Numbered from the stretch's first letter, positions 5,999 to 13,429 are shown. The stretch is DNA of 16,455 nucleotides from Scatosoma sp045632625 (GCA_045632625.1 JAZQWZ010000145.1:1-16455), one strand, 5' to 3'. Translations and numbers: made by a program. Notes: generated from the sequence alone by a model not told the origin.

Positions 5999-6415
5999 AT
6001 GTCGCAGGAACAAAAGGTAAAACAAAGAACGTTGCGCGAAGAAGCTCGCCGTGCGAAATTACGGATGAAAAGCGGGTTTTGGGCGGAGTGCCAAGCGGAT
6101 ATGGACAAGCGTTTGCAACAAGCGCGGGAACGCGGGGTAAACGAAAGCAAAGCAAGCCGATATTTTGCCGAACAGGTTAGTGAAAGGATTGCCGGCACTA
6201 CGGAAGATGGTTTTTATTTAAAGGTGAAACAAATGTTGCTTACCGAAGGGGAAACAAGCGACGCCATCGGCAGATTGACGGATAAAGAATATTATCAAAC
6301 GCTTTCCTATGAAGAAAAACAGCGATATACGCTGGCGCTGAGTGAAAAGTATTTGCGCGCCTTGGAGCGTTTTCGTCGAGAATGTGAGTTTGAAGGGTAT
6401 TTTGAGCAGGCTTAA
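5999..6415 (+). CDS. Unrecognised charged helical protein
   Basis: A 138-residue protein that I cannot place in a family. It is rich in Lys, Arg and Glu and should be almost all alpha-helical. The N-terminal third is strongly basic (KVKQRTLREEARRAKLRMK) and could touch nucleic acid. The middle has a conserved-looking GFWAECQADM. The C-terminus (YEEKQRYTLALSEKYLRALE) is a long amphipathic helix, ending in Glu and aromatic residues. There are no membrane segments, no signal peptide and only two Cys. The start at 5999 is chosen because AGAGGTGA lies just upstream at 5986-5993; ATG 5975 and the TTG at 5963 have no such site and overlap the rpsU terminator. I see no promoter of its own, so it probably depends on read-through from rpsU. 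The 55 bases after it hold no clear terminator. Confidence 0.7.
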   Translation: MSQEQKVKQRTLREEARRAKLRMKSGFWAECQADMDKRLQQARERGVNESKASRYFAEQVSERIAGTTEDGFYLKVKQMLLTEGETSDAIGRLTDKEYYQTLSYEEKQRYTLALSEKYLRALERFRRECEFEGYFEQA

Positions 6416-6470
6416 CGTCGAATTGTGTCATAAAAGTTTATTACAACCCTCTTTTTTTTGTGATATCCTA

Positions 6471-6499
6471 TTGACAAAATTGTGGTAATTTTGTAAAAT
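6471..6499 (+). promoter_or_regulatory. Promoter of the PH-like membrane protein gene
   Basis: TTGACA at 6471-6476, 17-base spacer, TAAAAT at 6494-6499. The predicted start near 6506 gives a leader of about 40 bases, ending in AAGGAG before ATG 6546. Confidence 0.8.
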
Positions 6500-6545
6500 A
6501 ATAGAAAAGTGCAAACAAAGCACGAAAAAAAAGGAGAAAAAATTT

Positions 6546-7043
6546 ATGGTATTAGCACAAGGTGAAAACCTCATCAAATCGTGGAACTATGCTGATTCGA
6601 AAACCGGCGGCTTGTTCAACAAGGTAAAAACGCACGCGACGATCGACGTAACGAACAAGAGAATCGTTTACACGGCAGAAAACAAAAATGCAATGGATCG
6701 TCAAGAAATTTTCCTCAACGACGTTAAATCGTTGTCGTTCAGCCGTTTTGCGAAAGGCAACTTCTGGGCAATCGTTAAGATCGTATTCTTCGGTATCTTG
6801 TCGCTTGTTCTTATCGGTATCCCCGGCTTAATGAGAAGCATCAAAGAACTTAACCAAGCTTCGTTTGACATGGTTATTATGTTGAACGGAACGGAAACGG
6901 AAGGTTTGGCAGTTCGCGCATCCAAGATTGTGTTGCCTAAGAAAGCAAAATCGACGAAAGTGAAAGTGAAAGTTAACAAAGCTATCGTAAATGAAGTTGT
7001 AGATACGCTTGGCGCAGTTATCGCTGAAAACAAAGCTGCATAA
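6546..7043 (+). CDS. PH-like domain protein with one hydrophobic segment
   Basis: A 165-residue protein of uncertain function. The N-terminal half looks like a bacterial PH-like domain: a strand block THATIDVTNKRIVYTAEN (the T-N-K-R turn is typical) followed by RQEIFLNDVKSLSFSR. Residues 72-97 form one long hydrophobic stretch (NFWAIVKIVFFGILSLVLIG) that could be a membrane helix or hairpin. Two further strands (ASFDMVIMLNG and GLAVRASKIVL) look like the end of the same domain. A Lys-rich linker (about residues 132-145) and a short C-terminal helix complete it. It has its own promoter and terminator. Codon choice leans to AAC, ATC and TTC more than in neighbouring genes, which suggests high expression. 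I infer a membrane-attached structural or sensory protein; the family call rests on pattern only. Confidence 0.6.
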   Translation: MVLAQGENLIKSWNYADSKTGGLFNKVKTHATIDVTNKRIVYTAENKNAMDRQEIFLNDVKSLSFSRFAKGNFWAIVKIVFFGILSLVLIGIPGLMRSIKELNQASFDMVIMLNGTETEGLAVRASKIVLPKKAKSTKVKVKVNKAIVNEVVDTLGAVIAENKAA

Positions 7044-7051
7044 GTTTACAT

Positions 7052-7083
7052 AAAAAAAGCCGTGTGAAAATCACGGCTTTTTT
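7052..7083 (+). terminator. Intrinsic terminator after the PH-like protein gene
   Basis: GCCGTG (7059-7064) pairs with CACGGC (7072-7077), flanked by seven A before and six T after, which extend the stem. It begins eight bases after the stop codon. Confidence 0.92.
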
Positions 7084-7120
7084 CTTTTGCAAAATGCACA
7101 ATTTGTATAAAGAAATCTAC

Positions 7121-7149
7121 TTGCTAAAAACGCAGGAATATGGTATAAT
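7121..7149 (+). promoter_or_regulatory. Promoter of pcrA, placed for a leaderless transcript
   Basis: TTGCTA at 7121-7126, 17-base spacer, TATAAT at 7144-7149 with TGG before it (extended -10). Only nine bases separate the -10 from ATG 7159, so transcription should start within a few bases of the start codon. Confidence 0.8.
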
Positions 7150-7158
7150 ATAAACGTT

Positions 7159-9594
7159 ATGATGCCACTGGAAGAAATTTTAAGTCAACTTAATGAAGAA
7201 CAGATAAAACCCGTTTTGCAAACGGAAGGTCCGGTGCTTGTGCTTGCGGGCGCGGGTAGCGGTAAAACGCGCGTTTTAACGTCACGTATTGCGTATTTGG
7301 TTGAAGAAAAGCGTGTGCCGCCTTCTGCGATTTTGGCAATTACGTTTACCAACAAAGCGGCGAATGAAATGAAAGAACGCCTTTCTAAAATTGTTGACGT
7401 TTCGCAATCCTGGGTATGCACCATTCATAGCATGTGCGTGCGTATTTTGCGTATGTATGCGGAAGATTGCAGTTTGCAGCCCAACTTTTCCATTTACAGT
7501 GAAACGGAACGCAACAATATCATCAAAAAATCCTTTCAAGAATGTGATTATGACGATGAAAAGCTGTTAAAATCCATTAAGTTTCATATTGCCAAAGCGA
7601 AAATGTTGGGGTTCGATCCTGAAAAGTATGCGGAAGAAAATGCGGGCGAGCATGATATTGATGATATTGTAAAGGTGTATGCGCGCTATCAAAAGCATTT
7701 AAGGGAAAATAACGCGCTGGATTTTGACGATTTATTAAACGAAACGCGTTTATTACTCCGTAAGAACCAAGAGGTGAGAGAGTATTTAGGCGATCGCTTT
7801 AGATATATTTTAGTGGATGAGTTCCAAGATACGAGTGATGTGCAGTATGAGATAATTAAATTGCTTACCTCAAGGCATCAAAATATTTTTGTTGTGGGGG
7901 ACGACGATCAGTCTATCTACGGTTGGCGCGGTGCAAGTATGAAAAATCTTTCACCTAATTTTTTAGATGACTTTAACCCTAAATTTTTCAAACTTGAAAG
8001 GAATTATCGTTCCACAAAAAAGATTTTAAATCTGGCAAATGTTATAATTAAGAACAATCAAGGTAGACTGGACAAAACGCTTTGGACGGAAAATGAAGAA
8101 GGCGTGCCTGCCAAAGTATATGAAGCGGAAGAAGAAAGCGGGGAAGCGCGGTATATCGCGCATACCATCGCGGGGCTTGTGGCGCGCGGTTATGATTATA
8201 AAGATTTTGCCGTTTTGATGCGTTTGAATGCTTTAACGCGTTCGTTTGAACAAGAGTTTACGGCGGACGGCATTCCCTTTAAAGTGTTTGGCGGTTTCAA
8301 GTTCTACGAACGCAAGGAAATCAAGGATTTGCTGGCGTATTTGCGTTTAATTAACAATCCGTTCGACAGTGAAGCTGCAACGAGAATTATCAACTTTCCC
8401 AAGCGCGGTATCGGTGCAAAAACGGTGGAAACGCTGCAAAATTATGCCTTTGAAAACGAGTTTTCCGTGTACGACGCATTGTTGGACTTGGACGAGATGG
8501 GCTTTACGAGCAGTACGCGCCAAAAACTTACCGAGTTTAGGGATTTGGTCAAGGGTTGGATTGTCGAAAGTCAAGATATGCCTGTAAACGAACTTGTGAA
8601 AAAAATTGTCGTAGATACGCGTATGCGTGAAGCGTATGCGGACGATAGCGATGAAAGCCTGAATAAACGTGCGAATATTGAAGAATTTATCACGTCGGTG
8701 GACGATTACTGCAAATTAAATCCTGAGACGACGCTTACCGATTACCTTAACCAAGTAATGCTCGTATCCGATACCGATGAAATGGATGATAGCAACTACG
8801 TAACGCTTGCTACCGTGCACGCCGTTAAAGGTTTGGAATTTGGCTGTGTGTTCGTGTGCGGTATGGAAGAAAATATTCTGCCTGTATCGCGTGCAGTTAT
8901 GAACGACGACGATATGGAAGAAGAACGCCGTTTGACGTACGTAGCCATTACGCGCGCCAAGGAACGTATTTTCTTTACCCGTTCAAAGAGCCGTTATTTA
9001 TACGGTAAGCGTGAACCGACGGTGAGAAGCCGTTTCTTAAAAGAGCTTGCAACCGAGCTGGATTTGCCCAAAGAGCAACCGCGCTTGCCGATGGGGTATG
9101 GGGATTATGATGACCCTGATATGTACTCCAACGCATCGTACGGTGGGGGCAGGTATGCGTCGAATGGCTCATATAGTGCATACGGTGCGAAAAACAGCGG
9201 GTATGGGTACGGCAAAACGTTCGGTTCGCAAAATTATGATAGAGGCAATTCCGCCGTGCAACGCAGTGCTTGGAACGGTGCGCAAAGCTATGGTTCGACG
9301 GGCAGTGTAAGCGGGAAAACGTACGGCGCGGCAAAAAACTACGGGGCGCATACAAACGAGCGCAAAGCGGGTGGATTTACCTATGGCGGTACTTCCTCTG
9401 TGGCAAAACCGACGGGCGCAGGCAAGGATTTGAGCGCGTTTGCTATCGGTAAAAAGGTGCGCCATCCCAAGTTTGGCGACGGTACGATTGTCGGTATGCG
9501 CGGTGTAGGTGCAAATATGATTGTAGATATTGCGTTTGAGGGGTTGGGGATAAAGCAACTCTCCGCCAGCCTAGCACCTTTGACTATACTGTAA
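7159..9594 (+). CDS. pcrA: ATP-dependent DNA helicase PcrA (UvrD/Rep family)
   Basis: An 811-residue superfamily 1A 3'-5' DNA helicase used in repair, replication restart and removal of RNA polymerase or recombinase from DNA. The motifs appear in order: Walker A GAGSGKT (residues 31-37), ITFTNKAA, DEFQD (220-224), GDDDQSIYGWRGA, LERNYRS, VKGLEFGCVFV and the motif VI stretch LTYVAITRAKER. After the helicase core comes a linker of about 100 residues (about 648-747) with some fourteen Tyr and many Gly, Ser and Asn. A C-terminal Tudor-like domain follows from about residue 755 (VRHPKFGDGTIVG), which in the family binds RNA polymerase. The start matches family N-termini; no ribosome binding site precedes it. 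ATG 7162 is an equivalent start. ligA follows after a repeat-filled spacer. Confidence 0.97.
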   Translation: MMPLEEILSQLNEEQIKPVLQTEGPVLVLAGAGSGKTRVLTSRIAYLVEEKRVPPSAILAITFTNKAANEMKERLSKIVDVSQSWVCTIHSMCVRILRMYAEDCSLQPNFSIYSETERNNIIKKSFQECDYDDEKLLKSIKFHIAKAKMLGFDPEKYAEENAGEHDIDDIVKVYARYQKHLRENNALDFDDLLNETRLLLRKNQEVREYLGDRFRYILVDEFQDTSDVQYEIIKLLTSRHQNIFVVGDDDQSIYGWRGASMKNLSPNFLDDFNPKFFKLERNYRSTKKILNLANVIIKNNQGRLDKTLWTENEEGVPAKVYEAEEESGEARYIAHTIAGLVARGYDYKDFAVLMRLNALTRSFEQEFTADGIPFKVFGGFKFYERKEIKDLLAYLRLINNPFDSEAATRIINFPKRGIGAKTVETLQNYAFENEFSVYDALLDLDEMGFTSSTRQKLTEFRDLVKGWIVESQDMPVNELVKKIVVDTRMREAYADDSDESLNKRANIEEFITSVDDYCKLNPETTLTDYLNQVMLVSDTDEMDDSNYVTLATVHAVKGLEFGCVFVCGMEENILPVSRAVMNDDDMEEERRLTYVAITRAKERIFFTRSKSRYLYGKREPTVRSRFLKELATELDLPKEQPRLPMGYGDYDDPDMYSNASYGGGRYASNGSYSAYGAKNSGYGYGKTFGSQNYDRGNSAVQRSAWNGAQSYGSTGSVSGKTYGAAKNYGAHTNERKAGGFTYGGTSSVAKPTGAGKDLSAFAIGKKVRHPKFGDGTIVGMRGVGANMIVDIAFEGLGIKQLSASLAPLTIL

Positions 9595-9600
9595 TAACGG

Positions 9601-9822
9601 GCGAAATGCGTATAAGGGCGTGTCTTAGCACCAAATCGGTATTCTCCTTGCTCGTTTACTATTTGTAAAGTCGCTGCGGAGAAGCTTCCGACTTTGGCGC
9701 AAAGCCACAACCCTTCTCCGCATTTTAACGTAGACGAGCAAGCGTATAAGCATCGCAATACTGCGTTAAATAAAACTTTTGTAGCAATAGAAACGTACGA
9801 CTGCGAGCAACGCTCGCAAAAC
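9601..9822. repeat. Structured intergenic repeat element between pcrA and ligA
   Basis: The 246-base spacer between the genes carries nested inverted repeats. The outer pair is CTTGCTCGT (9647-9655) with ACGAGCAAG (9734-9742), extendable to 13 bp with one wobble. The inner pair is TGCGGAGAAG (9675-9684) with CTTCTCCGCA (9713-9722). A small one is CTTTG (9692-9696) with CAAAG (9700-9704), and TGCGAGC (9802-9808) pairs with GCTCGCA (9812-9818) just before the ligA ribosome binding site. GCGTATAAG occurs twice in direct orientation (9608-9616, 9742-9750, the latter beginning at G9742). The segment 9743-9766 is 21/24 identical to 16400-16423 after def. I read it as a member of a non-coding palindromic repeat family of this genome; no transposase is present and exact ends are unknown. 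Confidence 0.65.
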
Positions 9823-9828
9823 AAAAAA

Positions 9829-9834
9829 AGGTGG
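9829..9834 (+). promoter_or_regulatory. Ribosome binding site deciding the ligA start
   Basis: AGGTGG six bases before ATG 9841 supports this start. The frame is open upstream to a TTG at 9694, but that extension is encoded by the repeat element and is unlike any ligase N-terminus. Confidence 0.75.
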
Positions 9835-9840
9835 AAAAAG

Positions 9841-11793
9841 ATGAACAGACAACGTGAACTTGTCGATATTCTCAATAAATGGGCGTATGAATATTACGTG
9901 CTGGATACCCCGACTGTGTCCGATAAGGAATACGACGCCTTGTATGACGAGCTGAAAAAGCTGGAAGAAGAAACGGGCGAAGTATATCCCGACAGCCCTA
10001 CGCGCAGGGTGGGCGGAGAGCCTTTAAAAGGTTTTGAACAGCACGCGCATATTGCACGGCTTTTCAGCTTGGATAAGTGTGTAACCGCAGAAGAGTTAAC
10101 TGCTTTTACAACGCGCGTGGAAAAGGCTGCGCAGGGGGCAGGTATGCGTTCAAATTATACGGTTGAGTATAAATTTGACGGTTTGACGGTATGCTTGACC
10201 TATCATAAAGGTGTGTTTGTGCGTGCGACTACGCGCGGAAACGGCGCGACGGGCGAAGACGTAACAGCGCAGGTTTTAACCATCAATTCCTTCCCTTTGA
10301 AAATATCCTACCAAGGTACTTTGGAAGTGCGGGGCGAAGCGGTTATTCGTTTGTCGGTGTTGGACGAATACAACAAAACGGCGAGCGAGCCGTTGAAAAA
10401 CGCGCGTAACGCGGTGGCAGGAGCGATACGAAATCTTGACCCGAAAATTACCAAAATGCGTCGACCTGATATTTATTTTTACGACGTCAATTATATGTCG
10501 AACGGCGAAGAGCTGTCGCAGGTGCAAGCCCATGACTTTTTGGTAAAAGAAGGGTTTAAGGTGTTTCCGTATTTCAAAGTATGTGAAACGGGCGAACAAG
10601 TGCTTGCCGCTATTCAAGAAATCGAACAACAAAGAAAGCAAATCGATGTTTTGACGGACGGCGCAGTTATCAAGGTGGATAACGTAGGTCTTCGTCAAGA
10701 TATGGGCTTTACCGATAAATTTCCCCGCTGGGCGATGGCGTATAAATTTGAAGCGGAAGAAGTAACTACCGTGGTAGACGATGTGATTTGGCAGGTGGGC
10801 AGAACGGGTAAATTGACGCCGCTTGCGCTGTTGCAGCCGGTAGAGCTTGCGGGTGTAACGGTATCGCGCGCAACGCTCAATAATTACGGCGATATTATGC
10901 GAAAGGACGTGAAATTACATTCGCGCGTGTTGGTGCGCCGTTCTAACGAAGTTATCCCTGAAATTTTGGGTGCGACGGAGCATAACGAAACCAGCATAGA
11001 CGTGCAAAAGCCTACGCATTGTCCCGCTTGCAAAAGCGCGTTGGAAGAAATAGGGGCGCATTTGTTTTGCCCTAATCGCGACTGCGAACCGAGGATTGTG
11101 GCAAAGCTTGACCATTATGCAAGCAAAAACGCCATGGATATCGAAGGGCTTTCAGAAAGTACCGCGCTACTGCTCGTGCAGAAAAAAGGCGTGAAGAACT
11201 TTTCTGATTTGTATCGCTTGACGGCGGACGATTTGAAGGATTTGGACGGATTTAAGGATAAAAAAATAGGCAATTTGCTTGGCTCGATTGAGAAAAGCAA
11301 AACGCCTACGCTGGATGCGTTTTTCTTCGCAATCGGTATCGACGGGGTAGGCAGGGTTGCGGCGAAAGACCTTGCAAACCGTTTTTCTTCCCTTGAAAAT
11401 TTGCAAAAAGCGACGGTGGAAGAGCTGCTTGCGCTCGACAACGTAGGCGAAATTACGGCAAACGATATCGTGGCGTATTTTGCAGACGAAGAGAACGTGA
11501 AAGAGCTTGCCGCTTTGCAACAGGCAGGCGTTGCGCCCGTGTGGTCGAATGAAAAGAAAGAAGGTGTTTTTTCTGGGCAAACGGTAGTATTGACGGGTAC
11601 GCTTAGTCAGTTTAAACGCAGTCAAGCGCAAAAGCTCATTGAAGAACGCGGCGGCGTTTGCGGTTCGTCGGTAACGGCGAAAACCACGATGGTGCTTGCA
11701 GGGGAAGAAGCAGGCAGTAAGTTGGAAAAAGCCAAAAAACTGGGCATTAAAATCATTGATGAAACAACGTTTAAGCAAATGATAGAAGAATAA
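9841..11793 (+). CDS. ligA: NAD+-dependent DNA ligase LigA
   Basis: A 650-residue ligase that seals nicks in replication and repair using NAD+. Domain order is as usual. The Ia domain starts MNRQRELVDILNKWAYEYYV, with the NMN-contact pattern YDALYDEL and PDSPTRRVGG. The adenylation domain has the active Lys111 in the KxDG motif (YKFDGLTV) and the EVRGEAV block. An OB fold includes VGRTGKLTPLA. A Cys4 zinc finger reads CPACKSA and FCPNRDC (about residues 396-420). HhH repeats and a C-terminal BRCT domain (about 577-650, VVLTGTL and RGGVCGSSV) complete it. The length is close to the typical 660-670. pcrA-ligA adjacency is common in Firmicutes; here the spacer is unusually long and structured, with no clear promoter in it, so the two may still be co-transcribed. 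Confidence 0.97.
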   Translation: MNRQRELVDILNKWAYEYYVLDTPTVSDKEYDALYDELKKLEEETGEVYPDSPTRRVGGEPLKGFEQHAHIARLFSLDKCVTAEELTAFTTRVEKAAQGAGMRSNYTVEYKFDGLTVCLTYHKGVFVRATTRGNGATGEDVTAQVLTINSFPLKISYQGTLEVRGEAVIRLSVLDEYNKTASEPLKNARNAVAGAIRNLDPKITKMRRPDIYFYDVNYMSNGEELSQVQAHDFLVKEGFKVFPYFKVCETGEQVLAAIQEIEQQRKQIDVLTDGAVIKVDNVGLRQDMGFTDKFPRWAMAYKFEAEEVTTVVDDVIWQVGRTGKLTPLALLQPVELAGVTVSRATLNNYGDIMRKDVKLHSRVLVRRSNEVIPEILGATEHNETSIDVQKPTHCPACKSALEEIGAHLFCPNRDCEPRIVAKLDHYASKNAMDIEGLSESTALLLVQKKGVKNFSDLYRLTADDLKDLDGFKDKKIGNLLGSIEKSKTPTLDAFFFAIGIDGVGRVAAKDLANRFSSLENLQKATVEELLALDNVGEITANDIVAYFADEENVKELAALQQAGVAPVWSNEKKEGVFSGQTVVLTGTLSQFKRSQAQKLIEERGGVCGSSVTAKTTMVLAGEEAGSKLEKAKKLGIKIIDETTFKQMIEE

Positions 11794-11797
11794 AGCA

Positions 11798-11826
11798 AAA
11801 ACACTCCGCAAAACGCGGAGTGTTTT
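11798..11826 (+). terminator. Intrinsic terminator after ligA
   Basis: CACTCCGC (11802-11809) pairs with GCGGAGTG (11815-11822); flanking AAAA and TTTT extend the stem. A second, A/T-rich palindrome (TCTCTTTTTT at 11828-11837 with AAAAAAGAGA at 11840-11849) follows at once. Confidence 0.88.
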
Positions 11827-11869
11827 CTCTCTTTTTTGAAAAAAAGAGAAGAAAAGTACGCAATAGCTC

Positions 11870-11898
11870 TTGCATTTTTCAAAAATATTTGCTATAAT
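11870..11898 (+). promoter_or_regulatory. Promoter of the yicC-gmk-rpoZ cluster
   Basis: TTGCAT at 11870-11875, a 17-base spacer and TATAAT at 11893-11898, with TGC in front of the -10. The expected start is near 11905, inside the palindrome listed next. Confidence 0.82.
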
Positions 11899-11902
11899 AG
11901 GG

Positions 11903-11919
11903 TAACTCTTATAGAGTTA
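11903..11919. promoter_or_regulatory. Palindrome at the predicted start of the yicC transcript
   Basis: TAACTCT (11903-11909) and AGAGTTA (11913-11919) are perfect reverse complements around TAT, four bases after the -10. It could be an operator or, if transcribed, a short 5' hairpin protecting the mRNA. Confidence 0.45.
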
Positions 11920-11931
11920 AACGTGTAAAAT

Positions 11932-11936
11932 GGGAG
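11932..11936 (+). promoter_or_regulatory. Ribosome binding site deciding the yicC start
   Basis: GGGAG is seven bases before ATG 11944 but only one base before ATG 11938, so 11944 is preferred. That start also gives the family-typical N-terminus MWSMTGYGKG. Confidence 0.7.
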
Positions 11937-11943
11937 AATGCGT

Positions 11944-12819
11944 ATGTGGAGCATGACCGGTTACGGCAAAGGGACGTATGATGAGGGCGGTATTGAGCTG
12001 ACCTGTGAAATGAAAACGGTGAATAACCGCTATTTGGACGCGTCCATTAAAGCGCCTAGATTGTTTGCGGCGTACGAAGAAGCGGTGCGTTCGCTTATCA
12101 AAGAAAAAATGACGCGCGGACACGTGGACGTATTTATTTCCTTGAAAGATAAGCGTGAAAAGCAAACGGCGCTGACTACCGATATGGCGCTTGCGAGCGC
12201 GTACGTGGCGGCGGCAAAGGCACTGAAAGAAGCGTTTCCCGATTTGACGGACGATATCACACTTTCTTCCGTTATCCGCTATCCTGAAGTGTTGAAATCG
12301 GAAGATACGCAGGTTTTGGACGAACAGTTGATTGAAGCGTTGACAACGGCGGTAAAAGCGGCGCTGGAAAATTTGAACGCGATGCGCAAGGTGGAAGGCG
12401 AAAAGCTGAAAGCGGATATGTTGGCGCGCATGTGTGAAATTGAAAAGCTGGTGGCGCAGGTTGCCGAGCGCGCACCCTTGGTTGCGGCAGCGTATAAGGA
12501 AAGACTTACCACCCGTGTGAAAGAGTACTTGGATGGTGCGCAAATTGACGAAAACCGTATTTTGACGGAAGTTGCCGTGTTTACCGACAAGAGCAATATC
12601 GACGAAGAATTGACGCGCTTGCGTTCGCATATCGAGCAGTTTAGAAGTATTTGCGAAGAAGGCGTGGTAGGTAGAAAGCTGGATTTCTTGGTACAGGAAT
12701 TTAACCGTGAAGCAAATACGACGTGTTCGAAGAGTAACGACGTGACGATTACCCGTCTTGGTTTGGCGCTCAAAAACGAAATTGAAAAAGTCCGCGAACA
12801 AGTACAAAACGTGGAATAA
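11944..12819 (+). CDS. yicC: YicC/YloC family endoribonuclease
   Basis: A 291-residue protein of the YicC/YloC family. It has the hallmark N-terminus SMTGYGKG, an early NNRYLD block and the C-terminal signature VGRKLDFLVQEFNREANTTC followed by KSNDVTITRLGLALKNEIEKVREQVQNVE. E. coli YicC and B. subtilis YloC are RNases or RNase adaptors acting on small RNAs and mRNA. The C-terminal Glu-rich helix block is the expected metal-site region. The length is normal. In Firmicutes this gene commonly heads a cluster with (remA) gmk and rpoZ; here gmk follows directly after 21 bases and remA is absent. Expression is likely from the promoter at 11870-11898. Confidence 0.93.
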   Translation: MWSMTGYGKGTYDEGGIELTCEMKTVNNRYLDASIKAPRLFAAYEEAVRSLIKEKMTRGHVDVFISLKDKREKQTALTTDMALASAYVAAAKALKEAFPDLTDDITLSSVIRYPEVLKSEDTQVLDEQLIEALTTAVKAALENLNAMRKVEGEKLKADMLARMCEIEKLVAQVAERAPLVAAAYKERLTTRVKEYLDGAQIDENRILTEVAVFTDKSNIDEELTRLRSHIEQFRSICEEGVVGRKLDFLVQEFNREANTTCSKSNDVTITRLGLALKNEIEKVREQVQNVE

Positions 12820-12840
12820 AAATACATAGAGAGAAAGGTT

Positions 12841-13395
12841 ATGAAAGGTGTTCTTTTAGCGGTATCCGGCCCGTCGGGCGTTGGTAAGGGTACGATGGTA
12901 AAAACGTTGATTGCACGAAGAGAAGACGTGGTGGAATCGGTGTCTTGCACGACGCGTCCTCCGCGTGAAGGCGAAGTGCACGGTAAACATTATTTTTTCC
13001 TTTCCAAGGAAGAATTTGAACGCCGTATTCAAGAAGACGATTTTTTGGAGTACGACGAGCATTTTGGAAATTATTACGGTACGCCCAAATCGTTCGTAAG
13101 AGAAACGCTCAAAGAAAAATCTGTGATTATGGAAATTGACGTGGTGGGTGCGAAGCTTGCCAAAAAGAGCTTCCCCGAATGCGTTTTGGTGATGGTTGTT
13201 CCTCCGTCGATAGACGAACTCAAACGCCGTTTGCAAGGGCGCGGTTCGGAAACGGAAGAACAAATCATGGGCAGATTGCAACGTATGGAATACGAATTGT
13301 CGCACTTGGACGAATACGATTACGTAATCGTCAACGACGATTTGGAAACGGCAATTAAAACACTGGAAAATATCATTGATGAAAGAAGAAAATAA
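12841..13395 (+). CDS. gmk: Guanylate kinase
   Basis: A 184-residue P-loop kinase that converts GMP and ATP to GDP and ADP, essential for GTP supply. The Walker A loop GPSGVGKGT is at residues 10-18. The GMP-binding block SCTTRPPREGEVHGKHYFF (about residues 37-55) has the conserved Arg and Tyr/His residues, and FLEYDEHFGNYYGTP is the second GMP contact. IMEIDVVGA carries the Asp of the Walker B region. RRLQGRGSETEEQIMGRL is the LID with its Arg residues. The length is slightly shorter than the common 200-210. The ribosome binding site GAAAGG lies just before the ATG. It sits between yicC and rpoZ. Confidence 0.97.
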   Translation: MKGVLLAVSGPSGVGKGTMVKTLIARREDVVESVSCTTRPPREGEVHGKHYFFLSKEEFERRIQEDDFLEYDEHFGNYYGTPKSFVRETLKEKSVIMEIDVVGAKLAKKSFPECVLVMVVPPSIDELKRRLQGRGSETEEQIMGRLQRMEYELSHLDEYDYVIVNDDLETAIKTLENIIDERRK

Positions 13396-13429
13396 AGTGA
13401 TAAAAAACACATAAAGGAGTGAAATATAT

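Noticed and set aside
9120..9400. Possible frameshift or contamination in the PcrA linker because of low complexity
   Set aside because: The frame stays open, base composition and codon use match the rest of the gene, and a proper Tudor-like C-terminal domain follows in the same frame.
9694..9840. Extension of the ligA frame upstream to a TTG at 9694 (49 extra residues)
   Set aside because: It is encoded by the repeat-rich spacer, has no ribosome binding site, and does not resemble a ligase N-terminus; ATG 9841 has AGGTGG and the family-typical start.
9381..9875. A long open frame on the - strand across the end of pcrA and the spacer
   Set aside because: Most of it is antisense to pcrA and the rest lies in palindromic repeat sequence; no ribosome binding site or recognisable family.
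11917..12807. A 296-residue open frame on the - strand opposite yicC
   Set aside because: Cys/Arg/Phe/His-rich composition typical of the shadow of a real gene; yicC on the + strand is unmistakable.
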